The position numbers and the translations under genes were made by a program. The notes under the pieces were generated by a model that made no database searches, was not told the origin of the DNA, and saw nothing but the letters and a program-made list of their open reading frames with translations. From contig BSBM01000423.1 in assembly GCA_027924585.1 (NCBI GenBank), positions 5,630,001 to 5,694,000 on the forward strand: a stretch of DNA of 64,000 nucleotides, in the 5' to 3' direction. Of the stretch, positions 44,601-58,021 are shown piece by piece (position 1 is the first letter of the stretch; each line of letters begins with the position of its first letter). This stretch comes from Larix kaempferi (taxonomy: Eukaryota; Streptophyta; Pinopsida; Pinales; Pinaceae).

Positions 44601-45898
44601 TAGCACATCAACCAAGAAAACTTCACATGGAGCCATGCCACGAGAGCTGCCAACAGACATTCCACCTAATTACATTTAATGAACCATGAATGCCATAGCT
44701 ACCACGTCTCGAATGCCTGCCAACTCAACATCCACTAAGTTTGGTTTATGTGGGCTTCAATAGGATCAAAACATTACTTTTGGCTTTTTATCATAACCTT
44801 AAAGTGTTACGTAAAACCTTACATAGAGTCAAACTACCATTATAACCTCTAAACACAAGTGTTATACATAGAATCCTTGATAAGTCATGATTTGTATAAA
44901 AACCATAATGCATGCAAAAAGCTGTAAATACCTATCCTTTAAATAAAATGCATACTAGGCTTATAATATATAGCATATAGTTATACTATGCAATTGGGTT
45001 AATACTTTAGAATAAGGTAGAATAGTTATAAGCATTATAACTTTAGCATATAGTAATTTTGTGTTTGAAAGTATAGCATATTATGCATATAATCGTAACC
45101 TTAGGTTATACTTAAAGCTTAGAACCGTTGGAGCTAGGGTTGGTGGTATACAAAGGAGTAATTAACATCACTTGATGAATCGACATAGTTATGTAAGCTA
45201 TAGTCGAGATTTCAGATACAAGAACAAAACAAATCACGTTACAATTTAAAATAAAATGGCATAAGCATGATGATTAATTAAGAAGCTAAGCTCAAGAGAA
45301 GAAACACCCGCAAATAGTCACAACATTTGAGTATTTTTGTACAACCACAGTTAGGGTAGGTCTTACCCTTACCCAAACGTTTATCTCCATACTTTTAACT
45401 TTGGACACTACATGAATCTAGTTCTTTTTACATGTATCTGTAATGTGTCGGAAAGAAGTATCACGCTTACCTGCGATCTGTGACATAAGTTTCAAGAGCA
45501 TTAGCTATTTAGCTAAGTAATCCTCGGGTGCCCATAGGACCCCTTCATCATCAAGAAAAATCAAATAGTTAGTACATATAATTTAGTAATACTTTAGATA
45601 ATTAACAATACTTTTGCATTATAGAAATGACCATATTTCATGAAAGGACAAAAACGACAGTAAGAACATCCGGTAGTAAGAAATAAATATAAGTTCATGT
45701 ATTGGGTCTTTATGACATAAATAACAAGTAATTGATTGTAACATGTATATACCATCGACAACTAAATTGAAGAAATGTCGTCACCAGATTATCATCTAAA
45801 GTAAACAAATTAACTTTGACTGTACTTCCGCATGGCATTGTAGTACTTAGTGCTATATAGAAAAATTTTAAATTTTTGTGAATTTTTGGGATGTTACA
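41667..45898 (+). repeat. 5' LTR of the gypsy element, about 4.2 kb
   Basis: Starts TGTCACATACTCAAG and ends ATGTTACA just before the primer site. Aligns over its length with 50786-54852, with scattered substitutions and small indels, including a tandem duplication at about 42960-43085 missing from the other copy. It contains AGGGTT-AACCCT dyads and teloboxes (AAACCCTA) and an exon-like antisense frame. Confidence 0.9.
44289..44397 (-). other. Exon-like antisense segment within the 5' LTR
   Basis: Minus-strand segment encoding MYRVEFGDDSVCLQGFHDG and on to HTTKFYL, with an acceptor-like TTTGCAAG before the ATG and a donor ACAG/GTAATG after it. The same frame and splice-like signals persist in the 3' LTR (53230-53338). 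Possibly a captured host exon; family not recognised. Confidence 0.4.
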
Positions 45899-45900
45899 TG

Positions 45901-45913
45901 TGGTATCAGAGCG
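45901..45913 (+). other. Primer binding site (tRNA-iMet) of the gypsy element
   Basis: TGGTATCAGAGCG two bases after the 5' LTR complements initiator tRNA-Met. Confidence 0.92.
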
Positions 45914-46037
45914 CGGTTCAAATACTAGGCCTAAAGTGGCTCATTTGCGCAAATAAAAATTCAAGACATAATTGCAGATTTCTAATTTTTATTTAATTGT
46001 TTTCAGTTTCAGCTCTTTGTAAATTTAGTTTGCAGGT

Positions 46038-47608
46038 ATGGAAGGACTAGAAGAGTCGGTGAGGACAGGTCCCTTAATAACAAACAAAACAATAATGAAC
46101 AATGACACATTAATGTAGAAAACTTATTTGTTGAATTGAATGATAATTCATCTGAATTATTAAGAACAATAAAGGATTTAAAGATTGAGATAAAAACTGT
46201 TAAGGAAGAAAACGAACGAATTCTGAAAGCTCAAGAGGAGATGAATCAAATCTTGTGGAATAATTTTCATAATAATGATAAAGATAAAGAAACAGAAAAT
46301 AATGTTGAATCTGGAACTATATCCTACCAACGTAAGGATAAAAAGATAAAATTGACTAACTATGACAACAGATCATCTTCTGAACTTGATCAAAAGGCAC
46401 GCAGGAAAAAGCACAAGTATTCCAGCGATAGTAGGGAAAGTGTCTACTACACTAAGAAGAAGTATAGCCCTTACAAAGAAATTTCTGGCGAATTTAAAAA
46501 GATCAAACCACCAAATTTTAATGGAGAGACAGAAAAGAGTGAAACAACAGAAGCATGGCTATCCGATATGAATAAGTACTTCCAGATTTACAACTACTCA
46601 AGTCATCTAAAAACTAAAAAGGCAATTCATAATCTGACTGGAAAAGCAGACATCTGGTGGCAAGATCTGAAACTAGTAAAAGGTCTAAAAGGGAAAAGTG
46701 TAAATTGGAGTAATTTCAAGAAATATTTTAAAAGAAAGCTTCTGTCAGAACAGTACTATGAAGAACGAGCTAAAGAGTTTTATGAGTTAAAGCTGGGTTC
46801 CATGGATATGAGGGAGTTGTGCAGTAAGTTTTTAAATTTATTATGGTATGTACCTTATATCATTGAAAAAAAACCTAAGATACAGATGTTTTTGAGCTAT
46901 TTGCCCTCTCATATAAAGGATAGGATTGAGTATGATGGTTCTCGAACTCTGGAAGAGGCCATGAGGAAAGAAAATATCTGTTATGAACATAATAAGAAAA
47001 GAGAGGGCATGCCAAGCTGGAAAGCAAAAAGGCCTAACAACTTTGAACAAAGGAAGAAGCAGTTCTCTTTTAATCGTAATTTTGGAAATAATAATTCACG
47101 TAATTACCCTAACTGGAAATTTCAAGGAAATAATGCAGTAAGTAATACACACTCAAAATTTACAGCTGCAAGAAACAGTGATCCACCTAAAAATGTTGTT
47201 AAAAATAATGAACAGAAAGAACCTGTTAAATGTTGGGAATGTGAGGGACCTCACTATGCATCAAACTGCCCACTTAGAAAGAGGACTGTCAACAACATAC
47301 ACGCAGTACACGAGGAGGCTATTGTCAGTGACGTAGCAAGGGAGATGCCTAGGATAAATGCAGCTTTGGAGAACATACAAGCTGATCATCAAACCTCCAT
47401 GGTTGAAGGGGAAGGTATGCTGAAAAATAAACCCATTTCTATTTTAATTGATCCAGGAGCAAGTCTTAGCTATGTGTCACTTGATTTACTTAAATGTTGC
47501 AATCTGAAAATAGACAAGTTTGATAAATCATGGTTGGTTCAATTAGCTACTGGAACAAAAAGAAAAGTGACTGATTATGTAAAAGAATGTGAATTACTGA
47601 TGAATTAG
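46038..47608 (+). pseudogene. Gypsy gag and protease start
   Basis: The likely start is ATG at 46038 (MEGLEESVRTGP), but a frame change before 46112 separates it from the long frame that runs to 47608. That frame holds the retrotransposon Gag core (EAWLSDMNKYFQIYNYSS; WWQDLKLVKG), one zinc knuckle CWECEGPHYASNC, and the protease site ILIDPGASLSYVS. Active-site Asp-Ser/Thr-Gly is changed to Asp-Pro-Gly. A TAG at 47606 stops the frame inside the protease, and sequence continues in the same frame after it. Confidence 0.88.
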
Positions 47609-49400
47609 TTTAGGACCCATGTTAAGCTGAATGTGTTACCTTTAGGTTCTTACGATGTTCTAATTGGAATGGACTGGTTAGAGAAGCATAGTGTAGTATT
47701 AAATTGCTTTGAAAAGACTTTTACTTGTTTGAATGATGAATGTGAAACTGTAACAGTAAAAGGAATTCCTAGAAAGATATCTGTTAGACAAATTTTTGCT
47801 TTACAAGTTAAGAAGGTTGTTCGTAAAGGGTGTAAGTTGTTTGCTATAAATGTAATTAATGACGAACAATCAACTAAGGAAGATAAGATAAAGTTGGAAG
47901 ACATACCCATTTTAAAGGATTTTTCTGACGTATTCTTAGAAGAAATTCCAGGATTACTTCCCAAAAGGGAACTAAATTTCACCATTGAGTTAGTACCGGG
48001 AGTGGTACCAAACACAGAGGCTCCTTACAGAATGAACATTATGGAGCTTAATGAACTTAAATCACAGCTTAAGGAATTGATTGATAAAAAATATATAAGG
48101 CCTAGTGTGTCTCCATGGGGGTCACCTCTAATTTTTGTTAAAAATAAAGACAGAACTATGTGCTTATGCATAGATTACTGTCAGTTAAATAAAATGACCA
48201 TAAAAAACAGATATCCTTTGCCTCGCATTGATGATCCGTTCGATCAACTACGCGACGCAAAGATATTTTCTAAGATAGACTTGAGGTAGGGGTACCATCA
48301 AGTCAGAATTAATGATGAGGACATCTTTAAGACTGCTTTTAGAACCCATTACGAGCACTACGAGTTCATGGTTTTGCCTTTTGGGCTGACCAACGCTCTA
48401 GCAATTTTCATGTGTCTTATGAATAATGTTTTACATTAGTACTTAGATAATTTTGTAATTGTTTTTATTGATGACATTCTACTTTACTCTAAGACCAAAC
48501 AAGAGCATGAAGAACACTTAAAAATAATCTTACAAGTGTTAAGAGAACACCAACTTTACGCTAAGTTCAGCAAATGTGATTTCTATAAAGATAAAATACA
48601 GTATCTAGGGCATGTGATATCCAAGGATGGAATCGCAGTAGACCTGGACAAGATAAAAGCAATTAATGAATGGCCTGCCCCTAAAGACGTAACTGGTGTA
48701 CGATCGTTTATGGAAATTACAGGTTACTATCGTAATTTTATAGATAGATTCTCTGGAATAGCAAATTCTATAACATCTTTACAAAAGAAGGGTAAGAAAT
48801 TTGTGTGGGATCAAAAATGTGAAGAAATTTTTAAGAAACTTAAAGAGCTGTTAACAACAACACCTATTCTAAAAATTGTTGATCCAAACAAGGATTTCAT
48901 TGTATGCACTGATGCATGCAATGATGTACTTGGTGGGGTCTTAACACAAGATGGTCATGTGATTGCATATGAATCTAGGAAGTTAAAGATTCATGAGAAG
49001 AACTATACAACTTACGACCTAGATTTGGCTGCTGTAATTCATGCATTAAAAATGTGGCACCATCACTTAATTGAAAGAAAATTTACTTTAATGATAGATA
49101 ATAAAGGGTTAAAGTATTTGTTGGATCAACCAAATGTGAACACAATGTAATCTAGATGGCTAGCTTTCCTTAGGGAATACGATTTCGAGATTCAACACAT
49201 TAAGGGTAAAGAGAATAAAGTTGCTGGTGCCTTAAGCAGAAATGCTAGGCTACACTTTATTGCAGCAATCAACACTTATAAAACGGATCTAGAAAATTAG
49301 ATTAAGGAAGGAATCTTAATGGAAGAAAAATATCAGAATTTACTTAATAAAGTTGCGGAAGATAATGCTAACAATTTAATAACAGATTTCATATTGATAA
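47609..49400 (+). pseudogene. Gypsy protease end, reverse transcriptase and RNase H
   Basis: Same frame as gag. Begins with [19 protein letters not shown], then the reverse transcriptase: [36 protein letters not shown], and the polymerase site as VFIDDILLYS (YxDD type with F-I). RNase H follows (FIVCTDACNDVLGGVLTQDG, YTTYDLDLAAVIHALKMWHH). In-frame stops occur in the DLR-GYHQVR motif (about 48287), after NNVLH (about 48437), after NVNTM (49148) and after TDLEN (about 49299). A frame change lies near 49400. Inactive. Confidence 0.9.
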
Positions 49401-50745
49401 AAGAGGTTTATTGTTGTATAAAAAAAGAATTTATGTGCCTAATATTGCTGAAATTAAGTTGTTGATTTTAAATGAGTTGCATAAAAGTCCATACTCAAGA
49501 CATCCTGGTTACCAAAAGATGATAAGAATGCTGAAAAAAGATTATTTTTGGCCATGTATGAAAAGTGAAGTAGTTGAATATATTCCTAGGTGTATAGAGT
49601 GTCAGCAAGTAAAGGATGAACATCGACACCCAGCTGGATTGTTACAGCCACTACCTATTCCAGATTGGAAGTGGGACATAATTAGTATTGATTTTATTAT
49701 TGGTTTACCTAAAAATCAGAAACATAATGATTCTGTAATGATAGTTGTGGATAAGCTTAGTAAAGCATCCCACTTCATACCTATTAAAACAACCTACAAG
49801 GATGCTAACATTGTTGAAATTTTTATGAAACAAATTTTTCATTTGTACGGGATTCCAAAAGTTATAATTTCTGACAGAGACTCAAAGTTTACAGGAAATT
49901 TTTGGAAGTTTTTATTTAAAGGTTTAGATAGTACTTTAAATTTCAGTACAACATTTCATCCACAAATGGATGGGCAGACCGAAAGGGTCAATAAGATTCG
50001 TGAGGATATGTTAAGAATGTATGTTAGAGATCAGCCAGATAAATGGGGGGAATATTTACATCTTGCTGAGTTTGCTTATAATAACCATTACCAAGCTTCA
50101 GCAAAACTCATTCCGTTTGAAATTTTATATGGAAGAAAATTTAATACTCATATTTCATGGAGTAATCCAGTTGACAGGTTAATGTTAGGATTTGAATTAT
50201 TAAAATAAATGGAACTAACCGTGAAACAGGTTCAAGGCCATTTAAAAATTGCACAAGATAGACAGAAAAGTCATGTAGATCTAAAAAGAACTCCAAAAGA
50301 GTTTCAGGTTGGTGAGCATGTGTTCCTCAAGGTAAAACCTAAAAAGAGCTCTTTAAAGTTAGGAAGCTATGCTAAAATAGCACCAAGGTATTGTGGACCT
50401 TTTCAGATACTGTCCAAGGTAGGACCAGTGGCATATCAGTTGGCTTTTCCACTGAATCTTAAAGTACATAATGTATTTCACATCTCTCTGTTGAAAAAGT
50501 ATGTATATGATGCTACTCATGTGATTAATTGGAATGATGTACAGGTGGAACCAGAAGGAGATTTTCTAGTGGAACCGAACTGTATCCTTGACAAGAGGGA
50601 AATTTTGGTTCGTAATCGTACCATTGGACAATTAAAGGTGCAATGGAAGCACCTTAGTCTGAACGAAACAACTTGGGAATTGGAAAGTAATATGCGGGTG
50701 GCATATCCAATGTTGTTCCAAGAAGAACAAGAGGATGATGAATAA
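49401..50745 (+). pseudogene. Gypsy integrase with chromodomain
   Basis: In a different frame from the RT part. HHCC zinc finger (ELHKSPYSRHPG, CIECQQ), integrase core with ISIDFIIGLPK, ISDRDSKFTG and a Glu in DGQTERVNK (D-D-E triad), then the C-terminal SH3-like part (VGEHVFLKVKP) and a chromodomain-like end (ILVRNRTIGQLKVQWKHLSL, ETTWE). Such chromodomains steer insertion towards heterochromatin in chromoviruses. One stop at 50206 separates core and C-terminal part, and the frame is otherwise the same. Confidence 0.9.
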
Positions 50746-50772
50746 AGTAACATCGAGGATGATGTTGAACTT

Positions 50773-50781
50773 AAGAGGGGG
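50773..50781 (+). other. Polypurine tract of the gypsy element
   Basis: AAGAGGGGG just before the 3' LTR, the usual primer for plus-strand synthesis. Confidence 0.75.
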
Positions 50782-50785
50782 TGTT

Positions 50786-53700
50786 TGTCATATACCCAAG
50801 TTGTAGACATTTTATGTCATGAAGAAAACATTATGTTTTATTTTTATTGTAAAATTTTATGACTATTGACCAACTGGGGTCAAGGATGACTGTAATTAAT
50901 TACTTTGAATATTTTATTATTTATAAATAAAAGTGGAGACAAATATCCAAAAGAGACTGTTGAATGAGTGTTCACTGACCCACTAGGAGGAATGGACTAG
51001 GGTGTAGAGCAAACTGACACTTGGTAGCATCCTCAACTCACTTCTAACTGTTGCAGGGGAAAAATTTCCTACTTTTATGGTCATGTTACCCAAGAATGTG
51101 GAACTGAGCAGGTGGCTCATTTACTAAATAAAACTGACCAAAGACCTAGGCATGCTACTTATCTACCCATCGAATTTAGCAGGAGGTTGTTCATTTTTAC
51201 CTTGTGATAATTTCTGAGCACAAGAGATTCGATGAGGGGAAGGTTAGAAGTGATTGAGTGAACTAAGACTGCATTATGAACTAGAGCATCCACATTGCTG
51301 AGTTCAATATTGCTAAAAGTAGGAAGTAAGTTACTGTCAAGTGCTATTGCTGAGTTGCGAAGGAATTTATTCCCTTTTTTCCACACAGCATCTTCGTCTT
51401 GGTGTTCAGTGAACATGCTCGGTGGTCCTAAGGCAAGTAACTTGGTTGTCTTCAGGACTAGGTTGGGTGGAATGGGCTCCTTTGGCGGTTTGTCTCTTCT
51501 ACAGTTATCAGGTTCAAATAATGTTATCTTATTTACTTTCTTTCAGGTTATTAATCGGGATCTGCATGTTATTATGTTATCAGTTTTACATTTCCTCCTA
51601 AATATTCTGAATTGTTTCATTTCTAAATTTTATCTATTTTGAAAAACATACAGTTATTAGGTCAAATTGATAAATGAGTAGTTAAAAGTTTAGAGATGAA
51701 TGATAGAATAAAATGCTCCCCTGCATTTTTCCACACACTGTTTCCCTTGTCGTACTCCAGTACAAGGAAGATGTATTTAAAGGAGATTCGAATGATTGAG
51801 TACAATAAATAAATCTAATTTATTTCAGTACCTCAATGCTATCCATTTTTCAGTAAACATCACAGAATATATCTAAGAAACATAGATATCTTTTTATGGA
51901 TATGCTTAGCAACAGAACCTCTGAATATTTCATAATAGTTTAATATTCTAAATAGTTCTTTTATATGTTAAACTATAGAAACAGACGTTTCAGAATTAAA
52001 GTAATTTATACATGAATACATAAAAAAATTTGATACAAGTTTATTTCATAAACAATAGTATTAACATTACTTACCATTAAATTAACCTTTAAAAACAATA
52101 TAGCACCTATATCACAAATCCTAATAACATCGAAACAATTAATATAGATATTCATCTTTAAAAACGCAGTTGTAATCATTGTAAGAAAATGGATCGAAAT
52201 CATACATCTATATCTTTTGTACAAAACTAGAAATATGAAATAATATGATTTACAAATCAAATAGTAACAAACTAACCGCATGTCCTAGGGTTAAAACCTT
52301 GTTCTTGAACTATACAGACTAATACAATGTTAACATTTCATTCTTTTAGCAAAACGATAGAGAAATGTGAAACCAGAATTTTACAAGTTACATAACAAAT
52401 CCAGGGTTCGAAACCCGTACTAATTCTTCAACCAAAACTCAAAATAGCATTTAGTTCGTAGTACGGTTCATGGTCCACCCTTACGACTTAGGGTTTATAC
52501 ACAAACCCTAAATATTTAAATAACTATTTAGATAACATTGTCGAACTTTGCAAACAACTTTTCAAATTATTACAGTGTCGAGAGTTTTCTCTCAGTTTCA
52601 ACATTTTAAAACTTCATTCGTTTAAATACATAAAACCTGTAGTATTATCCATTGAAAGCTCGTACGCAGAACAATATAAAAGGAAACAACACGAGGTCAA
52701 AGGTTCCAAACATCAATTGCAATCTATAATAAAAAATTGGGTTTTAATACCCTAGAAGTTTACCATTGTTTTTTATCAAAATACCGAGGGTTTAAACCCT
52801 TCGAAGCAAAACTTTATACATAGATATCATTTAAAGATAATTACAGTATGTGTTGACAAACCAACGAAGGACAGGTCGAGGGTTCAACCCTCCCTGTATC
52901 AAAACTTTTTCTCATGGATTAAAAATATTTACAACCACTGTAATGTCTAATTTGTGAAAATGAAAACGAAGTCTCGAATAAACCAATACAAACCAGCATT
53001 GTGCCAAACAATCATCCAAAGAGTTTTTTCTGAGTACCATGGATGCCCAGGAGGAAATCACCGAGGCTTACGAGACTTTTCAAGCTCTCCTCTCTAGCGT
53101 TCTAACCTAAGAACACACGCTGAGGAAGGACCTATCAGGATAGTAGGACATGGTGGTTAAACTTCGATCATAGCTCAAAACAAAAAAAACCTAGATCACT
53201 ATTTAAAAACCATCAACAAAGCAAAAGTTGAGAAAAGATGACATTACCTGTAAAATAGCATTTTGTAGTATGCCTGAAACCTCCTACAACGTTTAAAATT
53301 CCATCATGGAAACCCTGGAGGCATACCGAGTCATCACCAAACTCAACTCTGTACATCTTGAAATGAAAACAAATACATTTTAAACTGCTATCACCATTGT
53401 TACAAGCAGAGGTCACGCTATCAAATCCCCAGAAGGAAACTGCACGTAGGGTTACAAACCCTAGAAAACCGAGAGCCTATCGGCCTCTCCACTCTCACAT
53501 AGTACAAAATGAATGCTCCAGGTTATGGCTCGGTGAGTAGTTCAATGGGCAGCGAGGGTTAGCACATCAACCAAGAAAAAATCACGTGGAGCGATGCCAC
53601 GAGAGCTTCCAACAAGCATTCCACCAAATTGCATTTAATGAAACATGAATGCCATAGCTACCAGGTCTCGAATGCCTGCTAACGCAACATCCACTAAGTT

Positions 53701-54852
53701 TCGTTTATGTGGTCTTCAATATGATCAAAACATTACTTTTGGCTTTTTATCATAACCTTAAAGGGTTACGTAAAACCTTACATAGAGTCAAACTACCATT
53801 ATAACCTTTAAACACAAGTGTTATACGTAGAATCCTTGATAAGTCATGATTTGTATAAAAACCATAATGCGTGCAAAAAGGTATAAATACCTATCTTTTA
53901 AATAAAATGTGCACTGGGCTTATAATATCTAGCATATAGTTATACTATGCAATTGGGTTAATACCTTAGAATAAGGTAGAATAGTTATAAGCATTATAAC
54001 TTTAGCATATAGTAATTTTGTGTTTGAAAGTATAGCATGTTATGCATATAATCGTAACCTTAGGTTATACTTAAAGCTTAGAACCCTTAGAGATAGGGTT
54101 GCTGGTACACAAAGGAGTAATTAACATCAATTGATGAATCCACATAGTTATGTAAGCTATAGTCGAGATCTTGGATACAAGAATAAAACAAATAACATTA
54201 CAATTTAAAATAAAATGGCATAAGCATGATGATTAATTAAGAATCTAAGCTCAAGAGAAGAAACACGATCAAATAGTCATGACATTTGAGTATTTTTGTA
54301 CGACCACAGTTAGGGTAGGTCTTACCCTTACCCAAACTTTTATCTCCATACTTTTAACTTTGGACATTATGTGAATCTAGCTCTTTTTACATGCATCTGT
54401 AATGTGTCGGAAAGAAGTATCATGCTTACTTGCGATCCGCGACATAAGTTTCAAGAGCATTAGGTATTTATCTAAGTAAGCCTTGGGTGCCCATAGGACC
54501 CCTTTGTCATAAAAAAAAATCAAACAATTAGTACATATAATTTAGTAATACTTCAGATAATTAACAATACTTCTGAATTATAGAAATGACCATATTTCAT
54601 GAGAGGACAAAGAGTAAGAACATTCGACAATAAGAAATAAATATAAGTTTATGTATTGGGTTTTTATGACATAAATAACAAGTAAGTGATTGTAAGATGT
54701 TTATACTATCGATAACTAAATTGAAGAAATGTCGTCATCAAATTATCATCTAAAGTAAACAAATTAACTTTGACTATACTTCTCCATGCCATTGTAGTAC
54801 TTAATGCTATATAGAAAAATTTTAAATTTTTATGAATTTTTCGAATGTTACA
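50786..54852 (+). repeat. 3' LTR of the gypsy element, about 4.1 kb
   Basis: Starts TGTCATATACCCAAG, ends GAATGTTACA. Matches the 5' LTR with many substitutions and several deletions (for example around 52378, where about 50 bp of the 5' copy are absent), so insertion is old. Confidence 0.9.
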
Positions 54853-55084
54853 TTCAGGGAGGTTGTATACTTTAATAAAATTTAAAATAAAATGTATCTA
54901 AGTAATGTGAGTATGCTCTCATGTGTAGAGCGTAAAGCGATGAATCTACATTGATCTTTAAAACATAAGTACCTTTATACATTTTATTAAAATTTTCACT
55001 TCCATATTTTGTAATAAAGAAAACCATTGCGTTCGTATTTTTATAATTGATGTCATGATTTTTATAAGGAGTTATATTTTGTAT
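54853..55084. other. Short flank between gypsy element and direct repeat
   Basis: AT-rich, nothing recognised apart from the target duplication at its start. Confidence 0.5.
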
Positions 55085-56995
55085 TTTTAAGTACGTATTT
55101 AAATTACTGATTGTGTTGAAGTTTATAACACATAAAATGAATCTCTTGAGAAGTTATTTAAATTTTGTTTGTTAAATTCGAAAGATTTTACATTCACTTC
55201 AGTGTTTGGTGATATTGGGGCGAAATACAAATAAGATATTATTAATATTCTTAAGCCAGATTATTAATATGAATGCTAGGCTCTTGAATCAAAATCGTGT
55301 CTTCCTCCAGGGCTTTACAACCTCAACAATAATTTGGAAAATAATAAGGATATGTTCTCCTTATTCCATTAGGTGAAGAGAAAGAAAACTATCGACTTCC
55401 GCCGTGGGTTTGGTTTCTTTCTCATCTACTCCATATAATGGTTTCTACTACCATTGTAAGAATAGATTTAAACATAGTCTAGTCTCATGGATATTCAGAA
55501 GCCACAATTGTCGAGTGGTTTAAAGCTTTTTAACACATATTCAAAACTTCCTGGAAATTTATGGTCTACTCTAGCATTAAAAATAATTAATTAACAATAA
55601 TTAATTAACACAAATGTGATTGTATATCATTAAAAATAAATAATAGTATTAAGCTATCAAACAAATGTACCTAACAATTGATCTAAAAAAGATAGAATTA
55701 AGCTATAATTGTTTCCATATACCATAGCGCAATAATAAAAATATAGACTATCCCTAACAATTAATTTAAGTATGAAAACCAATTTATAACAAGCCTTTTT
55801 TTTACTTATTGAATTAACATTAATATTAATGTTTTTTTAATTAATTTTAATTAATTCATATTAATGTTGATTTTAATTAATATTATAGTAAAATAATTAA
55901 TATTAATTTTGAATTAATATTAATATCAATATCAATTTTAATATTAATTTTAATGTTAATATTTATTTCAGAATGTTTATTCATGTCAATATTAAAGGTA
56001 ATGCTATTAATCTTGATGTTGATGTTGATATTAATGTTAATTTAATACTAACATATATAGTTTGTTATTTGAAATTGGTTTTTTAGATCATAAAATATAT
56101 ATAAAATAAAAATTTATCTAATCATAAAGTTAAAGCGTCTAAACTAAAATTGTAAGAATAAATAAATTTTATTAAATTTATAATATATTTTTAAAATTTT
56201 ATATATAGAATAAAGAAAACATTAATAATAATATTAAAAAAATTAACAATTTATTGATAGCATTATTAATAAAATTGTTAACATTAAGAATAACATCTAT
56301 AATAAAATTAACAAGAACAATAATATTATAATTAAAATTAATAACCCCATTAAAAATATTAAGATTAAATCATCAACATAATAATTCTGCATTTAAAATA
56401 ATAGTTCAGCATTAATAGTTAATATTAATTTATATTAATAGTATTAACATTAACAACATTTATATTAATAATTCAACCTTCTCAATATTAAGAACATAAT
56501 ATCAATTTTTTTTAATATTAACATTATTAGTATTAACATTAACAACATTAATATAGACATTAATGATAAATAATGTTAATATTAATAATAATATTGTTGC
56601 GAATATGTTATTTTCGAGCATTAGTGAATACATTTTAAAAACCACGAATGAAAATTTAGGATAAAAAAGTCTTATCATTTATCTTTAAAAGTACTTAATA
56701 ATTAAAGTATGATTATGATAAAAAATTCTAATCATTTACCTTTAAAAATAATTAATAATAAAAATAATTATCTTTTATTTTTAAATATATTTAATAATTT
56801 AAATATGGAGATTAATACATATTTCATAGCTCATTTTGATATGATGATCTAATGATGATGGTTATTTACTTATTTTGTTATTATGATAGTGATGATGCTG
56901 GTTATGAATGCCCAACTTTGATCTACCATACCTAAGAAATGTAAAGAATCACTTGTATTTTGTTTAACATTTTTATCTTTATGTTGGAAATATTT

Positions 56996-57094
56996 ATATG
57001 GTACTTATGATGGTATAATGCATCATAATGCATATTAATATGCATTGAGCATAAATGTGTGTTATGATGCATTATGCCATCATAAGTACCATAT
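56996..57094. repeat. Hairpin with 33-bp arms
   Basis: Arms 56996-57028 and 57062-57094 (starting ATATGGTACTTATGATGG) pair at 32 of 33 positions around a 33-base loop. Just after, 57116-57141 is a perfect 26-bp palindrome centred on AATGCATT. Both structures recur in the second copy. Confidence 0.9.
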
Positions 57095-57179
57095 AATTAT
57101 TAAATAATGCACATTAATGCTCATAATGCATTATGAGCATTATGCACATTATTATTAACATCAATATTAGGAAACATTA

Positions 57180-57990
57180 ATATGAGCATAAACCAAAGTC
57201 AATCAAAGTCAACCATGGTCAACCAAATCCATCCATGGTCACCCTAAGTCAACCAGAACCGACTATGGTCAACCTTGGTCAACCAAAGTAAACCATGGTC
57301 AAGCAAAGGCACCGTGGCCAACCAAAGTCAACCATGGTTAACCATAGTCAACCATGGTCAACCATAGTCAACCGTGGTCAACCATAGTGAACCAAAGTTA
57401 AACAAATGTTAACCATGGGCAACCAAGGTTAACCATGGTCAAGCAAATTCAACCATGGTCAACCATAGTCAAATAAAGACAACCAAAGTCAACCATGGTC
57501 AACCAAGTCAATCATGGCCCACCATAAGTCAACCAAGTTTAACCATGGCCAGCCAAAATCAACCAAAAGTCAACCAAATCCGACAATGGTCAACCAAAGT
57601 TAACAAAAGTCAATCATGGTCAACCAAGTCAACCATGGTTCACCAAAGTCAACCATGGCCAACAAAGTCAACCATTATCAAGAAAGTCAACCATATTCAA
57701 TCGTGCTTAACTAATGTCAACCAACGTTAACCATGGTCAACCAACGTTAACCATGATCAACCAAAGTCAACCAAAAGTCATCCAAAGTCAAATAGGGCCA
57801 GCCAAAGTCAACCATAAGTTAACAAAAGTCATCCAATGTTAACCAAAGTAAACTATAGTCAACGTAAGTTAACCGTGGCCAACCAAAGTCAACGATGGTC
57901 GAGAAAAGTCAACCATAGTCAACCATAGTGAAACAAAGTCAACCTTAATCAACCATATTCAACCAAATTCAATGATAGTCAAATAATAAT
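57180..57990. repeat. TCAACCATGG/TCAACCAAAG minisatellite, copy 1
   Basis: Dozens of irregular units of about 10-11 bp such as GTCAACCATGGTCAACCAAA. Each contains GTCAA, the complement of the TTGAC core that WRKY proteins bind. The frame at 57455-57730 is a by-product. Confidence 0.92.
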
Positions 57991-58021
57991 TGAATTATAA
58001 TCAACCATATGATTCTAAAGT

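Larger units (their letters stand above)
41667..54852 (+). mobile_element. Ty3/gypsy chromovirus with very long LTRs
   Basis: Two direct LTRs (41667-45898 and 50786-54852) flank a 4.9-kb interior with primer site, gag, protease, reverse transcriptase, RNase H, integrase and chromodomain in the order of chromoviruses. The flanks TTCAA (41662-41666) and TTCAG (54853-54857) look like a 5-bp target duplication with one change. Several stops and frame changes and the many differences between the LTRs show an old, inactive insertion. Confidence 0.9.
55085..58021. repeat. Direct repeat copy 1, about 2.9 kb
   Basis: Recurs at about 60808-63606. Begins TTTTTAAGTACGTATTTAAA, includes AT-rich DNA (55590-56800), a hairpin at 56996-57094 and the TCAACC minisatellite. 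Matching ends at CCATAT-ATTCTAAAGTCAA. It could be the LTR of a non-coding retroelement or a segmental duplication; no primer site was seen after it. Confidence 0.8.

Noticed and set aside
47650-48015. Minus-strand frame of 121 codons
   Set aside because: Shadow of the gypsy pol gene on the plus strand.
57455-57730. 91-codon plus-strand frame in the minisatellite (also 63037-63297)
   Set aside because: Translation of the TCAACC repeat only; low complexity.
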